NCBI RefSeq assembly: GCF_900103645.1
Contig: NZ_FNHP01000003.1
Location: 62,001 to 126,000 of the forward strand
DNA length: 64,000 nt
Direction of reading: 5' to 3'
Source of the DNA: Oryzisolibacter propanilivorax
GTDB lineage: Bacteria; Pseudomonadota; Gammaproteobacteria; Burkholderiales; Burkholderiaceae_C
Below are positions 29,120 through 41,903 of the stretch, piece by piece. Both the position numbers and the translations under genes were made by a program. The number at the start of each line of letters is the position of its first letter. Position 1 is the first letter of the stretch. The notes below the pieces were generated by a model, which made no database searches, had not been told where the DNA came from, and saw only the letters and a program-made list of their open reading frames with translations.

Positions 29120-29125
29120 GACAAT
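29120..29125 (+). promoter_or_regulatory. Candidate -10 box of the SlyD-like gene (leaderless)
   Basis: GACAAT, 6 nt before ATG 29132, so +1 would fall on the start codon. No Shine-Dalgarno is present. Confidence 0.35.
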
Positions 29126-29131
29126 TCTCGT

Positions 29132-29656
29132 ATGGAAATCAACGAACACTGCGTGGTGGCGCTGACCTGGGTGCTGCAGGACACCCTGGGCGAGGAATTG
29201 GACGTGCTGGACGACCCCGTGGAGTTTCTGGTGGGCGGCGACGACCTGCTGGAACGCATCGAGCAGGCTCTGCAGGGGCATGAAGCGGGCGCCGAGCTGT
29301 CGCTCCACCTGGAGCCCGAGGACGCCTTCGGCGACTATGACGGGCAGCTGCTGTTCCTGGAGCCGCGTGCATTGTTTCCGCAGGAACTGGAAGAAGGCAT
29401 GAGTTTCGAGGGCACCGCCCTGCCCGAGGGCGCCAGCAGCGGAATGCCGCGCGATGCGCTGTACACCGTGGCGCAGATCTACCCGGACCATGTGGTGCTG
29501 GATGCCAACCACCCGATGGCCGGCATCGCGTTGCGGCTGCGCCTGAAGGTGCACGCCGTCAGGGAGCCGACCGAAGAGGAGGCCAAGCGTCGCTCGGCCG
29601 GCACGGGTTTTTTCCGCATCCAGCCCCAGGCGCCAGGCAGCGGCCTGCTGCACTGA
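29132..29656 (+). CDS. FKBP-type peptidyl-prolyl isomerase (SlyD-like)
   Basis: A 174-residue FKBP/SlyD family protein. The pattern EFLVGGDDLLERIEQALQGH followed by the acidic LEPEDAFGDYD is the SlyD active-site and flap-insert (IF) arrangement. The later HVVLDANHPMAGIALRLRLKV closes the FKBP domain. It lacks the His-rich nickel-binding tail of E. coli SlyD; the tail here is short and Gly/Ser-rich. It therefore probably acts as a folding helper rather than in metal delivery. Confidence 0.92.
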   Translation: MEINEHCVVALTWVLQDTLGEELDVLDDPVEFLVGGDDLLERIEQALQGHEAGAELSLHLEPEDAFGDYDGQLLFLEPRALFPQELEEGMSFEGTALPEGASSGMPRDALYTVAQIYPDHVVLDANHPMAGIALRLRLKVHAVREPTEEEAKRRSAGTGFFRIQPQAPGSGLLH

Positions 29657-29683
29657 CGGCCCCAGGGCCGGGCGCGGCGTGGA

Positions 29684-30172
29684 TCAGATGCGCGAGATCT
29701 GGCCGGCGTACAGGCGTACGCGGTCGCCGGTGCGCAGGTCGCCCGGGTTGGGCACCTCGAAGACACGCTGGCCGCCACGGTCCAGCTGGATGGTGATGCG
29801 GTAGCCTTCGTAGCTGGTGCGGTCGTTGTTGCGCCCTTCAATGGCATTGCCTGCCACCGCGCCGCCGACAGCACCAATGGCCGTGGCGGCCGTGCGCCCG
29901 CCGCCGCTGCCGATCTGGTTGCCCAGCACGCCGCCCACCACGGCGCCCAGCACCGCGCCAGCGCCGCTGGTGCGGTTGCGTGCGTGCATGCCCTCGATAT
30001 AGGAAACCGTGCCGTACTCGGTCACGCGGTCGTCGTAGGTGGGCGCGGTCTGCACCGGCTGGCCGGAGTAGTAAGGCCGGTCGGAATAGCGCGGCGCCTC
30101 GGCACAGGCGGCCAGCGATCCGGCCAGGACGATGGCGCTGCCCAAAGCGGCAAGACGGGAATAGTGGCGCAT
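29684..30172 (-). CDS. Glycine-zipper 2TM lipoprotein (SlyB-like)
   Basis: A 162-residue outer-membrane lipoprotein. The lipobox is LAACA (Cys about 24). A glycine zipper follows (GAGAVLGAVVGGVLGNQIG and AIGAVGGAVAGNAIEG), then a small beta domain with YRITIQLDRGGQRVFEV. Start ATG 30172 has AAGGAG at 7 nt. This architecture is that of SlyB/PcP-type lipoproteins, often envelope-stress linked. The 190 bp upstream, before dut, shows no clear gene. Confidence 0.88.
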   Translation of the reverse strand: MRHYSRLAALGSAIVLAGSLAACAEAPRYSDRPYYSGQPVQTAPTYDDRVTEYGTVSYIEGMHARNRTSGAGAVLGAVVGGVLGNQIGSGGGRTAATAIGAVGGAVAGNAIEGRNNDRTSYEGYRITIQLDRGGQRVFEVPNPGDLRTGDRVRLYAGQISRI

Positions 30173-30363
30173 GACTTCACTCCTTGGGGTGGATGAAAAA
30201 CGGAATGGAAAAACCAGAGCGCAGGCCTGCCCGCGCTGCCGGTACCGATTGCAGCAGCGCCGGCACGTGGGCCGGGCCGGGCAAGCGCGACGCAGGACGT
30301 AGTGAGGGCGTGGCAAAGGGTGTCAGCAAAGGCCGACAGGAAGGCCGGGAGCGAAAAGACCGG

Positions 30364-30809
30364 TCAATTGCGCCCGGTGGAGCCGTAGCCGCCCGCGCCG
30401 CGCGTGCTGCCGGCGCTGAACTCCTGCACCACGCGCAGCCGTGCCTGCACCACCGGCACCACCACCAGCTGCGCCAGGCGCTCCATCGGCTGCAGCGTGT
30501 AGGCGGCGGTGCCGCGGTTCCAGGCGCTGACCATCAGCTGGCCCTGGTAGTCGCTGTCGATCAGCCCCACCAGGTTGCCCAGCACCAGGCCGTGTTTGTG
30601 CCCCAGGCCGGAGCGCGGCAGGATCATGGCGGCGTAGCCGGGGTCGTCCAGGTGGATGGCCATGCCGGTGGGCACCAGTTCGCAGGCGCCCGGGGCCAGG
30701 GTCAGGGGCGCTTCCAGACAGGCGCGCAGGTCCAGGCCGGCGCTGCCGGGGGTGGCGTAGGCGGGCAGCTGCTCGTTCAGCCGCGGATCGAGAATCTTGA
30801 CGTCGAGGT

Positions 30810-30813
<4 letters not shown>
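30364..30813 (-). CDS. dut: Deoxyuridine 5'-triphosphate nucleotidohydrolase
   Basis: A 149-residue trimeric dUTPase that hydrolyses dUTP to dUMP, keeping uracil out of DNA and feeding thymidylate synthesis. The five motifs are present: [23 protein letters not shown] with the catalytic Asp, RLAQLVVVP, and [10 protein letters not shown]. Its start overlaps the coaBC stop by 4 nt, the same coaBC-dut order as in E. coli. Confidence 0.96.
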
Positions 30814-33822
<3,009 letters not shown>

Positions 33823-33848
33823 ACGCGCACGTACAAGGAACCCTTGCC

Positions 33849-34706
33849 ATGCAACTGTGCGGCTTTCCCGTCGGCCTGGAGCACCCTTTCTTCCTGATCG
33901 CCGGCCCCTGCGTGGTCGAATCCGAGCAGCTGCAGCTGGACGTGGCCGGCCAGCTGCAGGAGATCACGCGGGCGCTCGGCATCCCGTTCATCTTCAAGAG
34001 CAGTTTCGACAAGGCCAATCGCAGCTCGGGCAGCAGCTTTCGCGGCCCGGGCATGGAGCGCGGCTTGGAGATCCTGGCGAAGGTGAAACGCGAGTTGGGC
34101 GTACCGGTGCTGACCGACGTGCACACCGAGGCTGAGGTGCCGCACGTGGCCGCCGTGGTCGACGTGCTGCAGACCCCGGCCTTCCTATGCCGCCAGACCG
34201 ACTTCATCCGCGCCGTGGCCCAGTCGGGCAAGCCGGTGAACATCAAGAAGGGCCAGTTCCTGGCGCCGGGCGACATGAAGAACGTCATCGACAAGGCCCG
34301 CGCCGCCGCGCGCGAGGCGGGCCTGCCCGAGGACAACTTCATGGCCTGCGAGCGCGGCGCCAGCTTCGGCTACAACAACCTGGTCAGCGACATGCGCAGC
34401 TTGGCCATCATGCGGGAGACCGGCGCGCCGGTGGTGTATGACGCCACGCACAGCGTGCAGCTGCCGGGCGGCCAAGGCACCAGCAGCGGCGGCATGCGCG
34501 AGATGGTGCCGGTCCTGTCCCGTGCCGCCGTGGCCGTGGGCGTGGCCGGGCTGTTCATGGAAACCCACCCGGACCCGTGCAACGCCCTGTCCGACGGGCC
34601 CAACGCCGTGCCCCTGAAGCACATGCGGGCGCTGCTGGAGACGCTGGTGGCGCTGGACCAGGTGACCAAGCGCCACGGCTTCCTGGAAAACGCCTTCGAC
34701 GCCTAA
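33849..34706 (+). CDS. kdsA: 3-deoxy-8-phosphooctulonate synthase
   Basis: A 285-residue KDO-8-phosphate synthase that joins phosphoenolpyruvate and arabinose-5-phosphate for lipopolysaccharide core. The family motifs are [29 protein letters not shown], the metal-site Cys in [14 protein letters not shown], and [18 protein letters not shown] precedes ATG 33849 with suitable spacing. It is 26 bp after pyrG, in the usual order for this group. Confidence 0.97.
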   Translation: MQLCGFPVGLEHPFFLIAGPCVVESEQLQLDVAGQLQEITRALGIPFIFKSSFDKANRSSGSSFRGPGMERGLEILAKVKRELGVPVLTDVHTEAEVPHVAAVVDVLQTPAFLCRQTDFIRAVAQSGKPVNIKKGQFLAPGDMKNVIDKARAAAREAGLPEDNFMACERGASFGYNNLVSDMRSLAIMRETGAPVVYDATHSVQLPGGQGTSSGGMREMVPVLSRAAVAVGVAGLFMETHPDPCNALSDGPNAVPLKHMRALLETLVALDQVTKRHGFLENAFDA

Positions 34707-34749
34707 AGCCTTCCTTTCCCGACCATCCATCACCAGAGAGACAAACGCC

Positions 34750-35040
34750 ATGCCCAGCGGATACCTGATCGTCGATGCCCGCGTCACCAACCCGCAGCAG
34801 TACGAGGAATACAAGAAGTGGTCCACCGCCGCGATGCAGGCGCACGGCGCCGAGATCTGCGTGCGCGGCGGCGCCATCGAGCCGGTGGAGGGTGACTGGG
34901 CCCCCGAGCGCATCGTCATCGCAAAGTTTCCCAGCCTGGAGGCCGCCAAGGCCTTCTATCACTCGCCCGAGTACGGCCGCGCGCGCGCCGCGCGCGAGGG
35001 TGCAGCCATCATGCGCATGGTCTGCGTCGAAGGCCTTTGA
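34750..35040 (+). CDS. DUF1330 family protein
   Basis: A 96-residue small alpha/beta-barrel-fold protein (DUF1330). The conserved start GYLIVDARVTNPQQYEEYK and the end YHSPEYGRARAAREGAA are typical. The biochemical role is unknown. It sits between kdsA and eno on the same strand, an order common in Burkholderiales. A repeat/terminator-like element follows. Confidence 0.9.
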   Translation: MPSGYLIVDARVTNPQQYEEYKKWSTAAMQAHGAEICVRGGAIEPVEGDWAPERIVIAKFPSLEAAKAFYHSPEYGRARAAREGAAIMRMVCVEGL

Positions 35041-35055
35041 GGCCTGCGCGCCACT

Positions 35056-35108
35056 TCTTTTCTGATAGCAGAATCCCGGTGACTGGCTTGGGCCAGGGCC
35101 GTTTTTTT
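35056..35108 (+). repeat. Diverged palindromic repeat, copy 8, terminator-like
   Basis: It starts with CTTTTCTGATAGCAG like other copies, then has CTGGC-TTGG-GCCAG and GGCCGTTTTTTT. The GCCCTT/AAGGGC core is lost. The stem and seven Ts suggest a terminator between the DUF1330 gene and eno. Confidence 0.45.
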
Positions 35109-35115
35109 CGCCTGA

Positions 35116-36450
<1,335 letters not shown>

Positions 36451-36500
36451 CCGCGCGGTTGCCGCCCTGCCCGCCCACCTGCTGCTGCCGCTGACCCGCC

Positions 36501-36785
36501 ATGGGCACCCGCACCGTCGCCCTTCTGCTCGTATTGCTGCTGGTGGGCCTGCACGCCCAACTGTGGACCGGGCGCGGCAGCATCGGGCAGGTGCGCGAGA
36601 TGCGCCAGCAGCTGACCGACCAGCAGGCGGCCAATGCCCGTGCGCGCCTGGCCAACGAGCGTCTGGCGGCCGAGGTGCAGGACCTGCGCGAAGGCCTGGA
36701 CATGGTCGAGGAGCGCGCCCGCACCGAGCTGGGCATGGTGCGCCAGGGTGAGATCTACGTGCAGGTCACACCCGGGCGGCGCTGA
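36501..36785 (+). CDS. ftsB: Cell division protein FtsB
   Basis: A 94-residue bitopic membrane protein. The N-terminal segment (TVALLLVLLLVGLHAQLW, about 5-22) spans the membrane and the coiled coil (about 30-66) pairs with FtsL. The end has the conserved EERARTELGMVRQGEIYVQV. FtsB-FtsL-FtsQ form the divisome subcomplex that activates septal wall synthesis. Location after eno supports the call. Confidence 0.93.
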   Translation: MGTRTVALLLVLLLVGLHAQLWTGRGSIGQVREMRQQLTDQQAANARARLANERLAAEVQDLREGLDMVEERARTELGMVRQGEIYVQVTPGRR

Positions 36786-36801
36786 CCGCCGCGCCACTCC
36801 C

Positions 36802-36850
36802 AAAAAGATAGCTGCAGACCCTTATGGAATAAGGGCTTGCGGCCTATTTG
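36802..36850 (+). repeat. Composite palindromic repeat, copy 9
   Basis: AAAAAGATAGCTGCAGA, then CCCTTAT-GGA-ATAAGGG, then CTTGCGGCCTATTTG. It lies between the convergent ftsB and hslO genes and is one of the most complete copies, with outer GCA/TGC pairing. Confidence 0.75.
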
Positions 36851-36854
36851 ACCC

Positions 36855-37847
36855 TTATTGCATGCCGGGCGGTACCGGCGGCTGCTTGTCGGCCTCGGTG
36901 AACAGCTGCACCGCGTCCACCGGGTCGAAGTGGTACTGGCGACCGCAGAAGTCGCAGCCCACTTCCACATCGCCGCGCTCTTCCAGGATGGACTGCACCT
37001 CGTCGCGGCCCAGGCTGCGCAGCATGGCACCCACGCGCTCGCGCGAACAGGTGCAGGAAAAGCGTGGGCCGTCGGCGCCCTGGCGCGGCTCGAAACGCAG
37101 CAGTTTCTCTTCCCAGAACAGGCGATGCAGGATGGTGTGCACATCCAGGGTGAGCAGCTCCTCGCGCGTCAGGCTGGCGGCCAGGGTGGCGATGCGGCGG
37201 TAGTCCTCGTCGTGCTGCTCGCGCAGCGCATCGGCGTCGCCGGCGGTGCCGCCGCGCGCCAGGTTGGTCTCGCCCTGCACCGGCATGCGCTGGATCAGCA
37301 GGCCGGCGGCCACCTCGCCGTTGGCGGCCAGCACCAGCGTGGCGTCCAGCTGCTCGGACTGGCGCATGTACTGCATCAGCACATCCGACAGCTGCGGCAG
37401 CTTCTCGCCATGCACGTCGTTCAACGGCACCACGCCCTGGTAGGGCTGCTGGCCGGGCAGGCGGTCCTGCGGATCGAGCGTAATGGCGCAGCGCCCGCCG
37501 CCGGCCACGTTCACCAGCTCGGGCAGGCGCGCGCCTTCAGGCACCTCGCCGTGCAGCGTGGCGGTGGCGCGCAGCCCCAGGCTGGAGCGCACCTCGGCCA
37601 CGGCCAGCTTGACCGGGCCGTCGCCGAAGACCTGCAGGATGAGCGCGCCGTTGAACTTGATGTGCGACTGCATCAGCACGCCGGCGGCGGCCATCTCGCC
37701 CAGCAGCTCGGCCACCGGCAGCGGGTAGGCGCCGGTCTCGCTGTTGCCGGCACGCCGCGCCAGCAACTCGACCCAGGCACCCGTCAGGCGCACGATGGCA
37801 CCGCGCACGGGCAGGCCGTCAAAGAGGAATTTGTGCAGTTCGGACAC
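36855..37847 (-). CDS. hslO: Hsp33 redox-regulated chaperone
   Basis: A 330-residue chaperone that becomes active when oxidised and unfolding stress coincide. The C-terminal zinc center CxC (FSCTCSRERVG) and CxxC (VGCDFCGRQYHF) are intact. The N-terminal substrate-binding domain shows DGLPVRGAIVRLTGAW. The start is GTG 37847. The gene is convergent with ftsB and followed upstream by the carbonic anhydrase gene on the same strand. Confidence 0.95.
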   Translation of the reverse strand: MSELHKFLFDGLPVRGAIVRLTGAWVELLARRAGNSETGAYPLPVAELLGEMAAAGVLMQSHIKFNGALILQVFGDGPVKLAVAEVRSSLGLRATATLHGEVPEGARLPELVNVAGGGRCAITLDPQDRLPGQQPYQGVVPLNDVHGEKLPQLSDVLMQYMRQSEQLDATLVLAANGEVAAGLLIQRMPVQGETNLARGGTAGDADALREQHDEDYRRIATLAASLTREELLTLDVHTILHRLFWEEKLLRFEPRQGADGPRFSCTCSRERVGAMLRSLGRDEVQSILEERGDVEVGCDFCGRQYHFDPVDAVQLFTEADKQPPVPPGMQ

Positions 37848-37894
37848 GGAAGGGAATCACTTTCAAGGAGGTCGCGGCAGGCGGCGTCGGGCCG

Positions 37895-38419
37895 TCAGCC
37901 GATCTTGCGCAGGCCGCTCTGGAAGCGCCGCGCGTTGTCCACGTAATGCCGCGCACTCGCGCGCACGGCCTCGACCTGTTCGGGCGTCAGGGCGCGCACC
38001 ACGCGCGCCGGGCTGCCCAGGATCATCGAGCCGTCGGGGAATTCCTTGCCCTCGGTGACCAGCGCGCCCGCGCCCACCAGGCAGTTGCGGCCGATGCGCG
38101 CGCCGTTCAAGACCACCGCGCCGATGCCGATGAGCGAGCCGTCGCCGATGCTGCAGCCGTGCAGCATGACCTGGTGGCCGATGGTCACCCCGGCGCCGAT
38201 GACCAGCGGCTGGCCGTGGTCGGCGTGCAGCACGCTGGCGTCCTGCACGTTGCTGCCGGCGCCGATGGTGATGTGCTCGGTGTCGCCGCGCACCACCGCG
38301 CCGAACCAGACGCTGGCGTCCTGCCCCAGCGTCACCGCGCCGATGACCTGCGCGCTGTCGGCCACCCAGGCGCCCTCGCCCACCTGCGGCGCCTTGCCGT
38401 CCAGTTCGTAGATGGCCAT
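37895..38419 (-). CDS. Gamma-carbonic-anhydrase-like hexapeptide protein (YrdA family)
   Basis: A 174-residue left-handed beta-helix protein. Hexapeptide repeats run through [21 protein letters not shown] and on to [16 protein letters not shown]. The three likely metal His residues are in VLHADHG, TIGHQV and MLHGC, as in gamma carbonic anhydrases and YrdA/PaaY. Activity cannot be judged from sequence alone. The start is ATG 38419 (MAIYELDGK). A divergent promoter with the DUF455 gene lies at 38457-38466. Confidence 0.9.
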   Translation of the reverse strand: MAIYELDGKAPQVGEGAWVADSAQVIGAVTLGQDASVWFGAVVRGDTEHITIGAGSNVQDASVLHADHGQPLVIGAGVTIGHQVMLHGCSIGDGSLIGIGAVVLNGARIGRNCLVGAGALVTEGKEFPDGSMILGSPARVVRALTPEQVEAVRASARHYVDNARRFQSGLRKIG

Positions 38420-38456
38420 GCTGTCCTGCCTTTCATCGTGTGTCTGCCGGGAAAAA

Positions 38457-38466
38457 TACAATTGTA
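38457..38466. promoter_or_regulatory. Overlapping divergent -10 boxes TACAATTGTA
   Basis: The perfect palindrome TACAATTGTA gives TACAAT on both strands. Plus-strand transcription would begin at about 38469, one base before the DUF455 ATG (leaderless). Minus-strand transcription would begin about 35 nt before the carbonic anhydrase ATG. Confidence 0.5.
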
Positions 38467-38469
38467 GGG

Positions 38470-39270
38470 ATGGAGCTTCGCCACCGCGCCCTGCATGTCC
38501 TGCAACTCACCGATCCCGAAGAAAAAGCGGCCCAGGCCCTTGATCTGCATGGGCATGCAGCTACTATTTCTATAGCTGAAAACACGATTCTCGAACCCAC
38601 CGCGCCGCTGCCCGGCTGCCCCGCGCGGCCCGAGCTGCGCCACCACACCGCCGTGGCCCGGCGCTCGCCGGCAACGGCCGCCGGCCGCGCGGTGCTGATC
38701 CACGCCATCGCCCACATCGAGTTCAACGCCATCAACCTGGCGCTGGACGCCCTCTGGCGCTTTCCCGGCATGCCGCGGCGCTTTTATCTGGACTGGCTGC
38801 AGGTGGCGGGCGAGGAGGCGCGGCACTTCCAGATGCTGCGCACGCACCTGCGTAGCCAGCTGGGCCACGACTACGGCGACTTTCCCGCGCACCAGGGGCT
38901 GTGGAGCATGTGCGAGAAGACCGCGCACGACATCGTCGCGCGCATGGCGCTGGTGCCGCGCACGCTGGAGGCGCGCGGACTGGACGCGACGCCGCTGATC
39001 CAGCACAAGCTGCGCAGCGTGGGCGCGCCGGACGCGCTGGCGGCGGTGCGCATCCTGGACGTGATCCTGCGCGAAGAGGTCGGGCACGTGGCCATCGGCA
39101 ACCACTGGTACCGCTGGCTGTGCGAGCGCGACGGCCTGGAGCCGGTGGCGCACTACGCGCTGCTGGTGCAGCGCCACGAGGCGCCGCGCGCCAAACCGCC
39201 GCTGAACACCGCCGCGCGCCGCGCCGCCGGCTTCAGCCAGGCCGAGCTGGACTGGCTAGAGCACGGCTGA
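38470..39270 (+). CDS. DUF455 ferritin-like protein
   Basis: A 266-residue protein of the DUF455 ferritin-like group. Probable di-iron ligands are seen in [26 protein letters not shown] and [13 protein letters not shown]. The function is not established; relatives include non-haem di-iron oxygenases. Residues 18-36 ([18 protein letters not shown]) are encoded by an intact copy of the dispersed palindrome, so this segment is probably a recent insertion in the protein. Start ATG 38470. Confidence 0.88.
   Translation: MELRHRALHVLQLTDPEEKAAQALDLHGHAATISIAENTILEPTAPLPGCPARPELRHHTAVARRSPATAAGRAVLIHAIAHIEFNAINLALDALWRFPGMPRRFYLDWLQVAGEEARHFQMLRTHLRSQLGHDYGDFPAHQGLWSMCEKTAHDIVARMALVPRTLEARGLDATPLIQHKLRSVGAPDALAAVRILDVILREEVGHVAIGNHWYRWLCERDGLEPVAHYALLVQRHEAPRAKPPLNTAARRAAGFSQAELDWLEHG
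38522..38577 (-). repeat. Composite palindromic repeat, copy 10 (inside DUF455 gene)
   Basis: On the minus strand GCTATAGAAATAGTAGC, then TGCATGCCC, ATCAAGGGCCTGGGCCGC, and a TTTTTC end. It is in frame and codes for residues 18-36 of the host protein. Confidence 0.75.
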
Positions 39271-39345
39271 CGCCGATGGCTGGGCACGCGCCGGCCTCCC
39301 TACAATGCCCGCAGCCTGTCCCTGCCGCTCGTTTGCCCCTCACCC

Positions 39346-40584
39346 ATGCAGCCTTCGTCTCCCACCGCCCACGTCGTCGATACCGGCGCCATGATCGCGC
39401 GCCAGGCCATCGTGAACGGCCAGCAGGCGGTCGTCGGCTACGAGCTGTTCAACCGCTCGCGCACGCACCACACGGCGGCCAGCGACGTGGTCATGGTCTT
39501 CACCGCGCTGTCGCACGCGGGTTCCGACGAGCTGGTGGGCAACCTGCTGCTGTTCGTCAACTGCACGCACGAAAGCCTGGCCGGCGGCCACCTCGACCTG
39601 GTCCAACCCGACAAGGTGGTGCTGGAGGTGCCGCCCCTGGGCCACGCCGCCGCCGACGAGGTGCAGGCGCGCCTGCCCATGCTGCAGGCTCTGCGCGCGC
39701 GCGGCTTCAACCTGGCCTTCGATCATTCGGTGCTGCAGTCGGCCTACGCGCCCTGGCTGCCGCTGGCGGACTACATCAAGCTGGACCTGTCGGTGCTGGC
39801 CCGCGACCAGCTGGCGGTGCTGGTGGGCTATGCCGGGCGCAACAGCCATGCCGAGCTGATCGCCGAGAAGATCGAGTCCGCGCAGCAGTACGACATGGTC
39901 TCGTCGCTGGGCGTACAGCTGTTCCAGGGCTACTGGTTCGCGCGCCCGACCCTGGTGCGTGCACGGGTGCTGGCGCCGTCGCAGGCGACCACCATGCAGC
40001 TGCTGAACGCCGTGCGCAGCCGCGCCGACGTGGACGCCATCGAGGAGGTCCTGAAGCGCGACGCCAGCCTGTCGTTCAACCTGCTGCGCCTGATCAATGC
40101 CGCCGGGCTGGGCATGGCACGCGAGGTGACCTCGCTGCGCCAGGCGGTCATGCTGCTGGGCGCACGCAAGCTGTTCCGCTGGGCGGCGCTGCTGCTGACC
40201 GCCGTGCGCAACAGCAGCACCCCGCCGGCGCTGGGCCAGACCGCCGTGGTGCGCGCACGGCTGATGGAATTGCTGGCGCGCCAGCTGCAAGCCCCTGAGG
40301 ACGGCGACGAGGCTTTCGTCATCGGCCTGTTTTCCATGCTCGACCAGATGCTCGGCCTGCCCCTGGCCGAAGCCGTGGCGCTGCTGAACCTGCCCCTTCC
40401 CGTCACCGACGCGCTGCTGCTGCGCCAGGGCCCGCTGGGCCGGCTGCTGGCGCTGGCCGAAGCCTGCGAGCACGGCGACGCCGAGGCCTTCAACCGCCTG
40501 GCCGCCAGCCTGGCGCTGGACCAGGCGCGCGTCAACGCCGCCCATCTGCAGGCGCTGGCCTGGGCCGACGCTGTCTCGCCCTGA
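39346..40584 (+). CDS. Degenerate EAL plus HDOD domain signalling protein (paralog 1)
   Basis: A 412-residue protein of the YuxH type. The N-terminal EAL fold (about 15-205) keeps VVGYELFNR, VVLEVP, DYIKLDL, LIAEKIES and LFQGYWFARP. The DDFGTG loop is replaced by AFDHSV, so c-di-GMP hydrolysis is unlikely. The C-terminal HDOD domain (about 206-400) has LSFNLLRLINAAGLG and LGARKLFRWAALL. Start ATG 39346, with TACAAT at 39301-39306 as a likely -10. A second copy follows after 29 bp. Confidence 0.9.
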   Translation: MQPSSPTAHVVDTGAMIARQAIVNGQQAVVGYELFNRSRTHHTAASDVVMVFTALSHAGSDELVGNLLLFVNCTHESLAGGHLDLVQPDKVVLEVPPLGHAAADEVQARLPMLQALRARGFNLAFDHSVLQSAYAPWLPLADYIKLDLSVLARDQLAVLVGYAGRNSHAELIAEKIESAQQYDMVSSLGVQLFQGYWFARPTLVRARVLAPSQATTMQLLNAVRSRADVDAIEEVLKRDASLSFNLLRLINAAGLGMAREVTSLRQAVMLLGARKLFRWAALLLTAVRNSSTPPALGQTAVVRARLMELLARQLQAPEDGDEAFVIGLFSMLDQMLGLPLAEAVALLNLPLPVTDALLLRQGPLGRLLALAEACEHGDAEAFNRLAASLALDQARVNAAHLQALAWADAVSP

Positions 40585-40613
40585 CGCCGCACCTTTTCCC
40601 TCTCTTGATTCCC

Positions 40614-41882
40614 ATGACCGACACCCAGCCCGAAACCGCCGCCCCCGCAGGCGCCGACGCCAGCAACCTGGTCGTTCTCGCGCGCCAGGCCATCCTGGAC
40701 GAGCAGCGCGCGGTGTTCGGCTATGAGCTGTTCGACCGCTCCACCAGCGGCAGTCCGCACACCGCCGCCAGCGATGCGGCGCTGCTGTTCAACGCCCTGT
40801 CCTATGCCGGCACCGAGGCGCTGGGGGGCAACAAGACGGTGTTCATCAACTGCACGCACGAAAGCCTGGCCGGCCCGCACCTGGAGTTGATCCACCCCGA
40901 GAAGGTGGTGCTGGAAGTGCCCATCCTGGACGCCAGCGCCACGCCCGAGCAGATCGCGCAGCAGCTGCCGGTGCTGCAGCAGCTGCGCACGCTGGGCTTT
41001 CGCATCGCCTTCAGCCAGGATGTGCTGCGCCGCGCCTATGCGTCCTGGCTGCCGCTGGCGTCGTTCGTCAAGCTGGACCTGCAGGCCTTCCGCCCCGAAC
41101 TGACCGAGCCGCTGGTGAAGTTCGCCCAGGCCCACAGCCAAGCCCGGCTGGTGGCCGAGAAGGTCGAGACCGCCGAGCAGCACGAACGCGTGGCGGCGCT
41201 GGGCGTGAAGCTGTTCCAGGGCTACTGGTTCGCGCGGCCCGCGCTGGTGCAGGCGCAGACCATCCGCCCGGCGCAGGCGACCATCCTGCAGCTGATCGAC
41301 ATGGTGCGCAAACACGCCGATGTGGCACAGATCGAGCAGTTGCTCAAGCGTGACCCGACGCTGTCGTTCAACCTGCTGCGCTTCATCAACTCGTCGGGCT
41401 TCGGGCTGTCGGTGGAGATCACCTCGTTCCGCCACGCGGTGATGATCCTGGGGCTGAAAAAGCTGTTCCGCTGGGCGGCGCTGCTGCTGACCACCTCGCG
41501 CGGCAGCGGCTCGCCGCCGGCCGTGGGCCAGACTGCGGTGGTGCGCGGGCGGCTGATGGAGCTGCTGGCGGCCGAGCTGCTGCCGCCCGAGGAGTGCGAT
41601 AACGCTTTCGTCGTCGGCGTTTTCTCCATGCTCGACAGCATGCTGGGCGTGCCTCTGGCGGCCGCGCTGGAGACGGTGGCACTGCCGCAGACGGTGGTGG
41701 ACGCCCTGTTGCACGGCCAGGGCGTGTTCGCGCCCTTCCTGGAGCTCACGCGGGCCTGCGAGAGTGGCGACGACGAAGCCTTCGCGCGTGCCGCGCAGGC
41801 GCTGCACCTGTCCAACCACCAGGTGAACTGGGCACACCTGCAGGCCCTGGCCTGGGCGGAGACGCTGGAGTCGGGGCAATAG
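40614..41882 (+). CDS. Degenerate EAL plus HDOD domain signalling protein (paralog 2)
   Basis: A 422-residue protein alignable end to end with its upstream neighbour: VFGYELFDRS, VFINCTHESLAGPHLELI, VVLEVPILD, LFQGYWFARPALV, LSFNLLRFINSSGFGLS. The EAL catalytic loop reads AFSQDV, again without the acidic pair, so it is probably a binding or scaffold domain. The tandem arrangement indicates a local duplication. The two proteins may form a heteromer or respond to different inputs. Confidence 0.9.
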   Translation: MTDTQPETAAPAGADASNLVVLARQAILDEQRAVFGYELFDRSTSGSPHTAASDAALLFNALSYAGTEALGGNKTVFINCTHESLAGPHLELIHPEKVVLEVPILDASATPEQIAQQLPVLQQLRTLGFRIAFSQDVLRRAYASWLPLASFVKLDLQAFRPELTEPLVKFAQAHSQARLVAEKVETAEQHERVAALGVKLFQGYWFARPALVQAQTIRPAQATILQLIDMVRKHADVAQIEQLLKRDPTLSFNLLRFINSSGFGLSVEITSFRHAVMILGLKKLFRWAALLLTTSRGSGSPPAVGQTAVVRGRLMELLAAELLPPEECDNAFVVGVFSMLDSMLGVPLAAALETVALPQTVVDALLHGQGVFAPFLELTRACESGDDEAFARAAQALHLSNHQVNWAHLQALAWAETLESGQ

Positions 41883-41903
41883 GCCGCTGCGGCCGCTTCG
41901 CAG

